Shown piece after piece: positions 33,539 through 44,917 of a stretch of DNA of 64,000 bases. Numbering within the stretch: position 1 is the stretch's first letter; each line of letters begins with the position of its first letter. Origin of the DNA: Corynespora cassiicola (taxonomy: Eukaryota; Ascomycota; Dothideomycetes; Pleosporales; Corynesporascaceae); NCBI GenBank assembly GCA_022059125.1, contig JAEUWY010000002.1:3472001-3536000 (forward strand), read 5' to 3'. The position numbers and the translations under genes were made by a program. The notes under the pieces were generated by a model that was not told the origin of the DNA, did no database searches, and saw only the letters and a program-made list of their open reading frames with translations.

Positions 33539-34843
33539 ATGTCCAACACTACGACCATGCGCTCTCAAGTGAGCCGCGCTCCGACTAGTGCATCATCAAG
33601 AGAAGACCTCACGCTGGTAACTGCAAATGCGGATGCGACGACTCGACCGCGAGATGGACCGGAGCGAACAACTCTTTCGGTTGATGATTACTTTCCAACG
33701 ACTGCTCCCATAAACGGGGAAGGAGAAACCACAGGTGGATTGGATACTGCGTCCATCATAGGCATTGGCGTTGGATGCGCTGTGTTCATAATTATCCTGA
33801 CCACCGTGGTAGGGATATTGTGCTACAGAAGAAAGCGTCAGAAGGAAATGTCATGGCATGCGTCGCAAATTGAGCCTCGGCCTGACTCGAACGATTCACA
33901 CGCGACCGAGACGATGTCGCCGCCGCCTAGCAGTGGGAACAGGCTGAAACGGACTACAACAGAGACATCCCGAGAAGAGCTCTACACGCAGGCCAAGCCA
34001 ATAGATATATCCTCCCTAGAGCTTGGAGAGGTTGAAGCAAGTTCGAGTCGGGATTGGCAAAGCCAGATTCAGAACCAAAATCCATACACGATAGATGTTC
34101 AGATCAACAACAGTCGTTTCTTCGAGGAGTCACTTTCCCGACAACAGTCTCTTCGTAGGGGACCGTCTCCGATTCCTAGGAGTTTGACACCAGGGCCAAC
34201 CGTCATTGAAGAAGACCACTCCACCGAGATGCTCAACAAGCCAACTCAAGAGTACGCGATGAATACGCAGCACTTGACTCCGCCACCTCCAAGCACTAGT
34301 CCAGAATCCAGTCAACGATCTAGCTTCCGATCTTACCTAATGTACAAGACCATCGCAGAGGAAGAGCCAGAGCCAGAGCTGAAGGAAGAATCGACCGTCA
34401 AACAGAACCCAACTGTACCAGCAGCTGCGACCAGCACGCCTCCGGCTCGGAGTTTGAGAGAGATACTATCAAGCTATGAGCCAGCACAGATACAATGGAA
34501 CCCCAACCTGCCACCTCCTCGATCAGCACCGGCACCCGAATCAGGACCAGTAGAAATGCTTGCTCTGCCTCCGGTACCAGACCGAGCAGAGCGCTCCAGT
34601 GCCCCGCCCATGTCTGCGAGCCCCATAGCATATCCACATCTTGCTGCAGGCTCACTTGCGCATTCGAACAGTCGTCGATCTCAAATGTCTCGAAGATCAC
34701 AGCGCTCACAACGCTCGCAACGAAGTCGAGCTGGGCTTCCGGATGATGCGATATTCATTGCGGGGGACAATGGAGACGATCCTTATACCATTTTCCGGTG
34801 GCCTGAGAGCACGCCAAGAAACTCCATTTGTCCACCCCACTAG
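33539..34843 (+). CDS. Uncharacterised single-pass membrane protein with long cytoplasmic tail
   Basis: I do not recognise a family. The intronless frame gives 434 aa from the first ATG (MSNTTTMRSQVSR); an upstream TTG in the same frame is ignored. Residues 1-70 are Ser/Thr-rich without a signal peptide. One strong membrane segment follows at about 72-95 (SIIGIGVGCAVFIIILTTVVGILCY, given here in two pieces of the same helix: SIIGIGVGCAVFI and IILTTVVGILCY), then a stop-transfer basic cluster RRKRQKEM. The tail is Pro/Ser/Glu-rich and ends in an SRRSQ-type repeat (near residues 380-405) and RWPESTPRNSICPPH. A short Ser/Thr-rich head, one membrane helix and a disordered tail resemble fungal cell-surface sensor or mid2-like layouts, but no Cys-rich head domain is present. 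The lack of a signal peptide could also mean that a 5' exon is missed. Confidence 0.65.
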   Translation: MSNTTTMRSQVSRAPTSASSREDLTLVTANADATTRPRDGPERTTLSVDDYFPTTAPINGEGETTGGLDTASIIGIGVGCAVFIIILTTVVGILCYRRKRQKEMSWHASQIEPRPDSNDSHATETMSPPPSSGNRLKRTTTETSREELYTQAKPIDISSLELGEVEASSSRDWQSQIQNQNPYTIDVQINNSRFFEESLSRQQSLRRGPSPIPRSLTPGPTVIEEDHSTEMLNKPTQEYAMNTQHLTPPPPSTSPESSQRSSFRSYLMYKTIAEEEPEPELKEESTVKQNPTVPAAATSTPPARSLREILSSYEPAQIQWNPNLPPPRSAPAPESGPVEMLALPPVPDRAERSSAPPMSASPIAYPHLAAGSLAHSNSRRSQMSRRSQRSQRSQRSRAGLPDDAIFIAGDNGDDPYTIFRWPESTPRNSICPPH

Positions 34844-36174
34844 AAGAAATCGAATGATCAGAAGTTTCCTTTCGTAGACTATCAACTAGTTTTTCCATCA
34901 GTACCATCTCACGCGCATAATTCCGCATTGAAGAAGGACAGTCGTGGTCGCGCATCTCGCAGTTGATACTCGGACCGACGCTTGGCCAATCGTGCGCCTT
35001 CCCGTCCCGTGTGCCGTTCCGCGCCAGAGCTGCATCGAAGGTCGAGCGCGTGTGCGACTGCGTTAGCTTTACGTACGTTCTCTAATGTGGTTGCATCCGG
35101 CAGAAGCATTTAGCGGGAGGTTTTTCGGTCGATGTACGGGTGACTAAGTTGGTATGTTTCTAGAAAGAGGAGAAGTGAAGTGACTAGCCATATAGAAAGC
35201 AAATACATGCAACAATCGTTTTCGAACCGAACTCTACCTTCAACCGACCAGAATCAATATCGTAAATCCAAAGAATCAATGTTTTCGGGTCCGTATGTGT
35301 CAAATGCCATTTGGTATATGGTTGTCTGCGGAGCTGGAAATAAGCCCCCCCGGCTTCCGGGGCCAAGTCGGAAGAGTACAGTGGAGAAGCACAAGCCCCT
35401 GGCGCTCAACGGATCTGCAATTGAATACCAGAACGATTATGTCGTCATGTTCCTAACTTAGTGGGCGTTGAGCGCAAGCCCACTGCAGATCAAATGTCAG
35501 CTGCACCGACGCCCAAAGCGGGGTACCGGTACTTCCATCCTGACCCTCTGGGAAAAAAGAAAACTTGAGCGATCCTCTCGCAGCAAGCCACCGTTTTGCC
35601 GACAGCCTCAGAAGGGATTCAAGCAAATTCTGGGCTTCTTGATCGACAATTGCAAAATATGTGCAATGCACAAAGGAGGAGGCTCTTGGGGGGCAAGGTT
35701 TTCGGATCAGCACAATACGAAGACAAAAAGGTCACTCAGAGGTCAATTTCCACGGCAGGATCGCCGTATGGGTCGGATAGGGTAATGGCATCGAAGACGG
35801 CGCTCTCGCCCCGGTAACGCCATGCCCTCCGCTCTGGGACCCGGCCAGCCCGCTTATGCACGCTGCACTTCCGACCCTGTTCTTGTTCCTGGGGGGCATC
35901 ATGGCCTTGGTAATTGCGGGGATCTTGGATGTCGCCTTAGCACTGCATGAGGTGTGTACTTCATAGCACGAAGGCGGCAGAGAGGGGTATATTTTGCCCA
36001 TGGTCCGCCTTCCGTTTGCTTCTCTCAAGCTCCTGCTTCCTCGTTCCAAGCAGTCCTTGCTCTTTTCCCCTCTGCCTTTGTGAGGCGTTGCTCACAGAGT
36101 GCACCGTTTGTTCCTCGTCCATACCCCGCTGGCTATAAGCACTTCGGCTGTGAGTTCCAAGCCATTGGCACACC
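34844..36174. other. Intergenic region upstream of the alpha-glucosidase gene
   Basis: These 1.33 kb hold the promoter and pyrimidine-rich leader of the GH31 gene (CTTGCTCTTTTCCCCTCTGCC near 36056-36076). The small frames at 35180-35817 have no recognisable domain. Confidence 0.45.
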
Positions 36175-39100
36175 ATGGCTCGCTCAAGCTTTTTCAAAGC
36201 CACAACTCTGTTGGCCCCATTTGTGGCGCTGGCCAATGGTCAGGCGTCGGCGGATGCTACGACTACATCCCCAGCTTCTGGATGGTCGACGACTATCAAT
36301 GGCACACCAACCTCTTTTCGCTCCGTCTTCACTATTCCGGCTTCGGCTGATGTAGGCGCCGACCTGCTGCCCAACATTCAGGACCCAGAGGCTGTCAATG
36401 CTCAAGACGTCTGTCCCGGGTACAAGGCTTCTAATCTTCAAGAGAATGAGCGCGGGTTGACGGCGACGTTGACCCTTGCTGGAACACCTTGCAATGTTTA
36501 TGGTAATGACATTGAGGTCTTGAACTTGAAGGTCGAGTATCAGGCTGCAAGTAGACTCTCTGTCAATATCAGCCCAGCGAATTTGGTCAGTACACAATCT
36601 CATAAAGATAAAGATGACAGAGAATCTGACTGGTTGTAGGATGCATCCAACACTTCCCACTATATTATTCCCGAAGACCTTATTCCCCGACCCCAGGCCG
36701 AATCTTCATATGGCGACACAGACTTGGAATTTGCTTGTAAGTTTTCTAGCATATTTCCCAATTTAAAAATAGATGTTGACTCAATTCAGGGGGCAATGAC
36801 CCTAGTTTCTGGTTTACCGTAACCCGTCATTCTACAGGTGATGTGATTTTCTCGACCGAGAACACACATCTTGTTTACGAAGATCAATTCATTGAGTTTG
36901 TAAACCATTTGCCGGATGACTACAACCTCTACGGCTTGGGCGAGCGTATTCATGGACTGAGGCTGCACAACAACTTCACCGCCACCATCTATGCAGCAGA
37001 TGCCGGCGATCCTATTGACAGGAACATCTACGGAAGCCATCCCTTCTACCTTGAGACCAGATACTTCGAGACTGGGTCAGGTGGTAAGAAGAGTCTTGTC
37101 AAGAAGTCAGAGCTCGACGAACGCGGTTATGGGCATGGCCAAGGCCAGGGCCAGGGTGACGACCATGACGGTCGTGGTGGACAAGGCCATGGGAATGGAT
37201 ATGGTGGTGGTTCTCCCTACGAATCATATTCTCACGGTGTGTACCTCCGCAATTTGCACGGCATGGATGTTGTTCTGAAGCCCGACAACCTCACCTGGAG
37301 GACACTTGGCGGCAGCATCGACCTGTTCTTCTACGACGGGCCTACACAACCAGAAGTGACAAAGCAGTATCAAAACTCTGCTACTGGCCTGCCTGCTATG
37401 CAGTCCTATTGGACACTTGGATACCACCAATGTCGATGGGGCTACCGGAACTGGTCCGAGACGCGCGGTATCGTCGAGACTATGAGGGCACACAATATTC
37501 CAATGGGTACGCTAACACATGTCCGTCGCTTATCGATTCGATCGCTAATAAGTTTATAGAGACAATCTGGCTGGACATTGATTACATGGACCAGTACCGC
37601 GACTTTACTACGGACCCCGTAACCTTCCCACAGTCTGGGGTCAAAGAGTTCTTTGACTTCCTGCATTCAAATAACCAGCACTTCGTCCCCATCGTTGATG
37701 CAGCCATCTACATACCTAACCCTTTGAATGGTAGTGATGCATACGACACGTATACTCGAGGAAATGAATCTGGTGTGTTCCTCAGAAACCCGGACGGAAG
37801 CCAGTACATTGGCGCGGTTTGGCCTGGATACACCGTATTCCCCGACTGGCTGTCTCCGAATGGTATATCGTGGTGGGTCAATGAAATGTAAGTCTCATTC
37901 TTAGAACTGCCCAGATCACATGACTAACTTTGCCAGGGTTGAATGGCACAAGGAGGTTCCCTTCTCCGGCTTCTGGGTTGACATGACCGAAGTCTCCAGC
38001 TTCTGCGTTGGCTCGTGCGGGACAGGAAATCTGACCCTAAACCCAGTCCACCCTCCTTTCAGCTTGCCAGGCGAGGTTGGAAATCGTATCTATGATTATC
38101 CAGAGGCATTTAACATCACCAATGCCACTGAAGCTGCATCAGCCTCTTCTGCTGCCTCCAGCCAAGATGCTGAAAGGAGTGCCACTCAAGCACCTTCCAC
38201 CTCTGCTTCTTATCTGAGGACTACACCTACACCCGGCCAGAGGAATGTCAACCATCCACCTTACGTGATTGATAATATCCAAGGAGACCTCGCTGTCCAC
38301 GCTGTCAGCCCTAATGCTACCCACTCCAACGGTGTTGAAGAATACGATGTTCACAATGTCTGGGGACATCAAATCATTAACGCAACATACCATGGTCTAC
38401 TTTCCGTTTTCCCTGGCAAGCGACCTTTTATTATCGGACGCTCGACCTTTGCTGGCAGCGGAAAATGGGCGGGACATTGGGGTGGTGATAATGGTAAGTC
38501 GACTCTTTATTAGACAAAATAACAAATTCTAACTGAACCTAGCATCCAAGTGGTACTACATGTACTTCTCCATCCCCCAGGCTCTTTCATTTTCTCTCTT
38601 CGGCATACCCATGTTCGGCGTCGACACATGCGGCTTCAACGGAAACACCGACTACGAGCTCTGCTCCCGCTGGATGCAACTCTCAGCCTTCTTCCCCTTC
38701 TACCGCAACCACAACACCCTCTCCGCCCTCTCGCAGGAGCCCTTCCGCTGGGCCAGCGTAGCCGAAGCATCGCGCACCGCAATGCACATCCGCTACTCCC
38801 TACTCCCATACATGTACACGCTCATGCACCAAGCACACACAACCGGCTCGACCGTCATGCGCGCCCTCGCCTGGGAATTCCCCAACGAACCCCAGCTCGC
38901 CGGCGTCGACACACAATTCCTCCTCGGCCCCAGCATCCTAGTGACCCCCGTGCTGGAACCGCAAGTCGACACTGTCAACGGCGTGTTCCCCGGCATCATC
39001 GACGGCGAGTCCTGGTACGACTGGTACACGGGCACGCGCGTCGAGGCGGCTGCAGGCGTCAACACCTCGATTGCCGCGCCCCTGGGCCACATCCCCGTGT

Positions 39101-39519
39101 TTGTGCGGGGAGGGTCGGTGCTTCCGCTGCAGGAGCCGGGGTACACGACCACCGAGTCGCGGAGTAACCCGTGGGGGCTCCTTGTTGCGCTTTCAGATGA
39201 CGGCGAGGCGTCGGGCGAGTTGTATGTGGATGATGGCGAGAGCTTGGAGCCGGCTGAGACGCTTAGTGTGCAGCTCAACGCTCGTGATGGTCAGCTCAAG
39301 GCTGCTGTTAGTGGTGGGTACAAGGATACGAATGCGTTGGGCAATGTCACTGTGCTGGGTGTTCAGGGTGGTGTTGGTCAGATCAAGCTTAATGGCCAGG
39401 CTGTGGATCAGGGCAAGGTCAGCTATGATGAGAGTACTGGCGTGCTGAAGTTTGTGGGGCTGAATGAGGCGACTAGTGGTGGGGCGTGGAGTGCGAGCTG
39501 GACGTTGAGTTGGGACTGA
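36175..39519 (+). CDS. Secreted GH31 alpha-glucosidase (maltase type)
   Basis: The enzyme hydrolyses terminal alpha-1,4-linked glucose from maltose, starch dextrins or related glucosides outside the cell. Six exons (36175-36585, 36640-36736, 36790-37506, 37560-37887, 37937-38493, 38543-39519) with five GT-AG introns of 49-54 nt give 1028 aa. A signal peptide is visible (MARSSFFKATTLLAPFVALA|NGQA). GH31 landmarks are NLYGLGERIHG, LDIDYMDQYRDFT, the nucleophile motif WVDMTE (Asp533), GRSTFAGSGKWAGHW and the acid/base in GGDN (Asp702), then FPFYRNHN. Numerous N-x-S/T sites fit secretion. Unusual features are a Gly/His/Gln/Asp-rich insert at residues 282-310 and a Ser/Ala-rich linker after NITNATEAASASS. 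It is convergent with the SDR gene, 225 bp apart. Family assignment is firm; substrate preference is not readable. Confidence 0.95.
37125..37211 (+). repeat. Gly/His/Gln/Asp-rich low-complexity insert in the GH31 enzyme
   Basis: Twenty-nine residues (282-310) made of GHGQGQGQG- and GHGNGYGGG-type blocks lie between the substrate-domain segment YLETRYFE and the conserved YESYSHGVYLRN. Confidence 0.8.
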
Positions 39520-39744
39520 CGCCAGGAGCTGCTTGTTCAAAAGGGCAACTGACGTTTGGATTATTTGTTATTTGAACAGCTATATGTAAAAAATTATGAT
39601 TAGGCATCTTGAAATTGACAACTTTGCTCTTTCAGATGGCATTATTACACCCAACTGGTATTGCATTCGTATGCTTTTGCCGAACCACAAACAGTAATAT
39701 TACAGTAAGGTTGATTCGTCTCTTAAACCACCGGGGTGCTGTCT

Positions 39745-40551
39745 TTACTCGATCCCGTTCCTACTCTTCCACTCCCGATCAAAAACCTGCAAACTCCGCT
39801 GCGCACTCGGCACAATATCCAACGCCTTAACACTGACCCTCTCTTCCGAACTCAACATCCAAGCCGCCGCCTCAGCCACATCCTCACTGACCAGCGGCTC
39901 AAACCCGCGCATAAACTCGTCATACATGCCGCGATCGAACCCAACCCTCTGCCGGTGAAAGTGCGTCGCCACCACGCCCGGCCTCAGAGCCAGAACCTTG
40001 ATATTGCTCCCCACCAACTCCGTACGCAGCACATTGGTGAAGCCCTCCTGCGCCGCCTTGGACGAATGATATACCGCCTCTCCCGGGAACGGCGGGACCT
40101 CGAGGCCCGTGGTGCTGGTCACATTCAGAATGGTACCGCGCTTGCGCTCCTTCATGCCGCCCTCATTCAGCACCGCGTACGTGGCGAACATCATGCCGTT
40201 GATGTTGGTGCTCGTCATGGCGATCACGTCTTCGATTTTGAGGTCTGGGAATGGGGAGGGGGCGCCGAGGGCGAGGCCCGCGTTATTGATCAGGACGTCG
40301 ATGGGGCCGACTTCTTGCACGGCTGTGTTTACGGCATGCGTTACCGCTTTGTGGTCGCTGATGTCGACGACGGAGGTGAAGACTGGCGTGGAGTTTTTCT
40401 CGCGCAGGTCGTTGGCCAGGTCGGTGAGTTTGTCTTGGGAGCGTGCGAAGAGGATTAGGGTGGCTTGTTCGCGGGCGAAGCGGTGGGCGATGGCGGCGCC
40501 GATGCCCATTGAGGCGCCTGTGATGATGATAGATTGGCCTTTGAGCGACAT
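39745..40551 (-). CDS. Short-chain dehydrogenase/reductase, YMR226C/3-hydroxy acid dehydrogenase-like
   Basis: This is a classical SDR of 268 aa in one exon. The cofactor motif TGASMGIG is at residues 11-18, NNAG at 89-92, the catalytic Ser is at about 146 (NVTSTTG), and the YxxxK pair is Tyr161/Lys165 (YHSSK). The segment LFARSQDKL after strand 2, with Arg37, suggests NADP(H). Overall pattern resembles yeast YMR226C-type NADP-dependent 3-hydroxy acid dehydrogenases, which oxidise L-allo-threonine and related hydroxy acids; the real substrate is unknown. No signal peptide or membrane segment is present, so it should be cytosolic. It is convergent with the GH31 gene, and 576 bp separate its start from the end of the sfr1 gene. 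Confidence 0.88.
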   Translation of the reverse strand: MSLKGQSIIITGASMGIGAAIAHRFAREQATLILFARSQDKLTDLANDLREKNSTPVFTSVVDISDHKAVTHAVNTAVQEVGPIDVLINNAGLALGAPSPFPDLKIEDVIAMTSTNINGMMFATYAVLNEGGMKERKRGTILNVTSTTGLEVPPFPGEAVYHSSKAAQEGFTNVLRTELVGSNIKVLALRPGVVATHFHRQRVGFDRGMYDEFMRGFEPLVSEDVAEAAAWMLSSEERVSVKALDIVPSAQRSLQVFDREWKSRNGIE

Positions 40552-41127
40552 TGTTGCTGTTTTCGATGATGACGTGAATTTGTGTCAAGGGATTGTGATT
40601 TCAGTGGTGGTATGGGGCAGATCGGGCTTCAACAGGAGAGCTGTCCAAATAAATATGCTCAATTTATCTCCTAAATCCTTTCTCTGTATTTGTAAAACCT
40701 TCATAGTTTTCTCGGATCGCGTCACTGATTGGACGATGTTCCACTGAGCGGGGCCTTGCACTCTTATCCACTTATCCTATCCAGAGATCGGAGGCTGTTG
40801 GCTCGTGTGGTATCTTTCTGGATGGTGACGTCACTCTTCGGTACCCCAGTGGTGATATACAAACGATGTCAACAGTAGCCAATGTTATCAACATGGATTT
40901 TCAGTTTCTCCAAAGCAAAAATACAATCGGTAGAAAGCATCATTGTGGCGGAAAACCTCAGGTACCCCAACCATGAGGTCAGTTTTCTTATTCCACACGA
41001 AGACGTGCTTCGCAACCGTTAACCATACATACTGATAAATCATGTTTCTTAATGTATGCGACATGACGCTTCGAGTACATCGATGATTTAGGATCCGCTT
41101 TTGGTCTCTTGCTGGGATAGTGTAATA
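40552..41127. promoter_or_regulatory. Intergenic region, promoter side of the SDR gene
   Basis: A 576-bp gap on the minus-strand gene run. It contains two GGTACCCCA motifs (near 40840 and 40971). I see nothing else distinctive. Confidence 0.4.
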
Positions 41128-41961
41128 TCAACCTTCCCACCGTTGTGCTTCTGAATCGTAACCGATCAGCTTCAAGTCCACGTTGAGCGTTTTTAGCATC
41201 ATGTCCATCGTAAAAGACTGTCGCATGTCAGTATGACTAGGGCAAGCTATGCTGAGGGGCAAGCATACGTCGTCGTCTGCGCTGTTTGATGGCTCTTCTT
41301 CTTCGGCTTTGCTGCTGCCCTGCTCCTCCAGACCATAGTCTTCATATTGCTCTTGGTCGCTCTCCGCATTCTTTCGGGCCTCTTCCAGCCTCTCTCGCTC
41401 GGCCTCGAACTCTTCGAGATCGCGTTTTCTCCGCCATTCTCTCTGTTCACGTTCGCGCTCTTTCCAGGCACCAACTCCACCCATCCTATTCACGCGGTCC
41501 CTTGTAGTAGCGAAGAGCTCTTCTGCTGCGGCTCTGCTTGCCGTCCGCCAGGTGTCTATCAACTTGCTAAGATCCTCGTCTTTGGAAGACGTTGCAAGCG
41601 TATGGGCTTGCGTTAGGGTTTGTATCTCGGATCGTAGTTGAAGTATTTCGCGTGCCAGAGAAGGCTTCGAAGGTATGCTTCTCTTTTGAGGGCCTCGAAT
41701 AGGAGTTGCTGGATGAGGGCGTGAGGCGAGTGGTTTCGCAGGGGACTTTGACATCGATGCCGGGGTAGCAATGGGTTTTGCGAGCGATGGCTTAGTTACC
41801 GGTGTAGCAGCATCTGGAGGGTCCGATGATTGAAGGTCTGATAAAGGTGAATCATAGCTTGGGGAAGGTTTCAACGGTGTACGAAACGGCGACTTGAATG
41901 GCTTATGCAGTGTTTTGGCAGCCTCATTCAGCCGTTGTCGTTTGGCTTGGGGCGTTGACAT
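41128..41961 (-). CDS. sfr1: Swi5-dependent recombination repair protein Sfr1 (Mei5) homologue
   Basis: Sfr1 pairs with Swi5 to stimulate Rad51/Dmc1 strand exchange in recombination repair. Exon 1 is 41269-41961 and exon 2 is 41128-41217; a 51-nt GT-AG intron at 41218-41268 joins SADDD to SFTMDMMLKTLNVDLKL, giving 260 aa. The N-terminal 90 residues are basic, Pro/Ser-rich and disordered (KPFKSPFRTPLKPSPSYDSP), consistent with the DNA/Rad51-contacting region. A coiled coil follows (about 100-220: LAREILQLRSEIQTLTQ and the charged WKEREREQREWRRKRDLEEF). The C-terminal block FTMDMMLKTLNVDLKLIGYD is the family signature, ending in EAQRWEG. Length is typical. The splice is required to reach the signature. 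Confidence 0.87.
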   Translation of the reverse strand: MSTPQAKRQRLNEAAKTLHKPFKSPFRTPLKPSPSYDSPLSDLQSSDPPDAATPVTKPSLAKPIATPASMSKSPAKPLASRPHPATPIRGPQKRSIPSKPSLAREILQLRSEIQTLTQAHTLATSSKDEDLSKLIDTWRTASRAAAEELFATTRDRVNRMGGVGAWKEREREQREWRRKRDLEEFEAERERLEEARKNAESDQEQYEDYGLEEQGSSKAEEEEPSNSADDDVCLPLSIACPSHTDMRQSFTMDMMLKTLNVDLKLIGYDSEAQRWEG

Positions 41962-42380
41962 TGTAGCAATCTCTTGGGCATTGGGTTCGATGGGGAGTTA
42001 GCTGAAGAAAGAAGCTGTGTTGTGGATACTGATGGTGCTGAAGTCTTCTGTCTCGCTGCTGTGAAAGTGGAAGGAACTGAGAGGTCCGTGCTCTCACACA
42101 CGACGCGCTATCATGTGATGTCGCGAGATCCGGTAACCTCCGTAAATTTTTGATGCGCCTGGATGTGGATTGTGACTAAAGCGCTCTAATACACTTTCAA
42201 AGCTAGAGGGAAACGGGAACAACATAAAAAGGCGCTGAATCCACTACGTGGTGTAACTAGGTACCTACCTGAGTTAGGTAGTTTTGCATCTGGCATAGTG
42301 TCTGTGTTGGGATATGGAACTTTGAAAAGAAATTGGAGCAACGTTGCTGTACATTTTGGTTTCTATTGCAAGACTATTTT
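41962..42380. promoter_or_regulatory. Intergenic region between sfr1 and gwt1
   Basis: The sfr1 promoter and gwt1 3' flank. A palindromic-looking stretch built on AGGTACCTACCT and TTAGGTAG lies at 42257-42281; a related stretch is present at 61766-61790. Confidence 0.45.
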
Positions 42381-43902
42381 CTATAGTTTGATAGATATGT
42401 CGAACCGATCTAGAAGGAGTGCGACCGTTGTCAGAACTCCCATGTAACCCACCAACACGGCCATAGCCGAGATGACGCTCATGTGTAGCGTTGGTAATGC
42501 CATGTTGACAAGTCCCGTAAGTAGGTTGGCGACCAAGAAAACTGCCAGGCCATTACGGTTGAACGCATTTAGAACGGCACTGGTGGCGTTCTTGGCTCTC
42601 TGGTTTTCCTCCTCTTTGGATGAGGTTTTGTATATGTTTGGAAACAAGACTGTTTCTATGGCATAGCATATAGCAATCTGATAACTGTTATATGAAGAAA
42701 CCCATAGAAAGTATGGGAGATTAGCAAGCCTTCTGGAGACACCGAGGCGAAGGCCGTAGTAGCTAGTTGCAAAGTAAAACAAGCTTGTCCACACGATGGC
42801 AGAGACTACAAGCTTTCCCAATATAGTGTCTCGAACAAGCTCAATTGCCGAGGCTCCTTTTCGAATAGGCTTTTCCCTCGGAAGGGCAAAACTCCCGAGC
42901 GATTGACCGGCGAGGAAGATAGCAAGGTATCCAAAGAAAGAGAATATACCCTCGCGATTTTTAGACAAGAGGTCGGTTCGCTCAGCGACTAGAATGTACG
43001 CGCCAAGTTCTGTCTTATCAAGTGCCAGTTCATATATGGAGGCCAGTACAAGCGACAGAACGGCATACGAGGGAACGATGTCGAAGGCCGACTGGAAGAG
43101 TGCGACGAAAGGTGGAATAAAGCCCAAGGTAAAGAAGAAGTTCCAGTGTACTCCATATTCGGTAACATGTTCAGCATAATCGAGGCCTTTGACTGAGATG
43201 AGTCGTATAACACCCAGGACAAGCAAGGGTATGGCATGCCGCATAGAACCCACAAGGCGCTTGGAAAGCGATGGACGTTTACCCACGTCGGTTTTCAACG
43301 AAGACCGCACCGACACGACGCCTGATGTGAAAACGAATGACCCTACGCCCATGTCCATCAACGAGGTACCCCAGTTCTCCACTTTTGCAAAGCGGCGGGG
43401 GAACACCCGAAAGTCTACTGCAAGTATAGCGATGCATGTAATAGCCATCATGGATCCTCGATAATGTGTGATGAATGGCTTTATGGGCAACGGTTCAGGT
43501 GGAGCCTGTTTCTCGGTGGCTTTCTTTGGACGAGCTGATTCCCGCGATTTTTGAAAGTCCGAGGAGAGGAATATAACTAGAGCTGGCAGTGCAAGAAGCA
43601 GATTCAGCGTCCATGGGGATGACGAGTAGATGGTGGTCGCAGCGAGAGTGGCACCACAGGACAATAGAAAGTCCACGAAACATGCGACAAGGCTATATGG
43701 CGTGAAGAGGCGCATACGCGATTGGAGTACCGACCACAAAAGGATTGTTAGCTGTAACGGAGATATCATCAGTTGAGATCTAGTTGAGCTCGAAGCGTGA
43801 ACGTACCGGCATTGCGAGCGAGACCACGTTGATATCCGAGACGGAGCTTCCGGTGTGGCCAGAGACCCAAGCCTCCTTCAGTTTCTTGTATTCTTTGTCC
43901 AT
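42381..43902 (-). CDS. gwt1: GPI-anchored wall transfer protein 1 (Gwt1/PIG-W)
   Basis: Gwt1 acylates the inositol of GlcN-PI in the ER during GPI-anchor synthesis, and is the known target of the gepinacin and fosmanogepix drug class. Exon 1 is 43807-43902 and exon 2 is 42381-43751, with a 55-nt GT-AG intron at 43752-43806, giving 488 aa. The N-terminus MDKEYKKLKEAWVSGHTGSS is typical of the family. About 12-13 hydrophobic segments follow. Conserved blocks are THYRGSMM, DFRVFPRRFAKVENWGTSLMDMGVGSFVF (split here as DFRVFPRRFAKVE and WGTSLMDMGVGSF), YGVHWNFFFTLGF, and SKNREGIFSFFGYLAIF. Length matches fungal homologues. The start ATG is the first in phase with the spliced frame. Confidence 0.95.
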
Positions 43903-44917
43903 GACCGGAACGAAGCATTGGTAGTAGTCAATTGAATGTGTCTAAATGGCTTCCTTTAGAGGCTAGGTAAGACGCGTCGCGATTGCTGTCCTCCGGAATA
44001 ACATTGCTCCGTTCCGGCCCCAACATCATCGCAGCTGCTTCACTACATACCCAGGTATCATCTTGGCCGCGATCTATCATCACAACATCACTTTTCTATT
44101 TCATTTTTTTGCCCAGTGTATATGTCAATAAAGCGATCAAATTTCGCCACCTAGTGTATCTCGCAAATTTTCTTTTCGATGAGCCAGCAAAAGGTCAGTG
44201 CCGTGGTCTACAGCCTGTAGACTAGAGGCGCCTTACACTGCCTGATTTTGTTTAATTAATCATGTCAATTCCCTATATAATTTATTCAAAATTCACTGAA
44301 GTTGTCGTTAGTATGTATACTGGATTTTGTCGATTTCCAGAATAAGCACATTTCAAGAGCAGATATCACAGTCATTGCTTGGGCAGGCGCTGTACAGAAG
44401 AGATGTCAACTTCTGCACAGCCTTCCAATTTTCTTGTTATCATTGGGAATTCGCTCTTATTCAGCTTAACAGAGTTAGGAACCACGTCTTTCTTGTAGCC
44501 TTTGAATATACTAGCAGGGTAGACAGTAAGGACCTTATTCGTTTGTTGATTTTTGTTAGCTATATGTTTTATTTCTGTATCATCTTTCTGCATCTTGAAG
44601 ATATACCAATTTTGGATAGGTTTCATGTTTTTTGTTTTTTTGAGATAATAGGATGGGCCGCTTTCACTTCGCCCCTTCGTGTGCCTTTGTTTTCCTTGCA
44701 TAAGTTCCATCTTTCCGCTCCGACGACCACACCCTAAGACCTATACTGTTCCTTCATATTTCTCGTCTTTAATATCTAGCCTGTTAATCGACTGCCGTGT
44801 AACTGCTGCTGAAGAAGGCACGCTAATCGCGCTCCGGCCCGAGACAAGACGTTGCGTCTTGACCCGGCGGCGGCACCACGTTGTATCCGCAGCTTTATTC
44901 CTGCTTGAATACACATA
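43903..44917. promoter_or_regulatory. Divergent intergenic region, AT-rich in part
   Basis: This 1-kb region between gwt1 and the disordered-protein gene is AT-rich from about 44080 to 44700, unlike its surroundings. A 136-aa frame at 44327-44737 begins at TTG and has AT-driven composition. It could be an old repeat remnant eroded by C-to-T mutation, but no element ends are visible. Confidence 0.45.

Noticed and set aside
44327..44737. 136-aa AT-rich frame
   Set aside because: TTG start, Phe/Ile/Leu bias from AT-rich DNA, no family resemblance.
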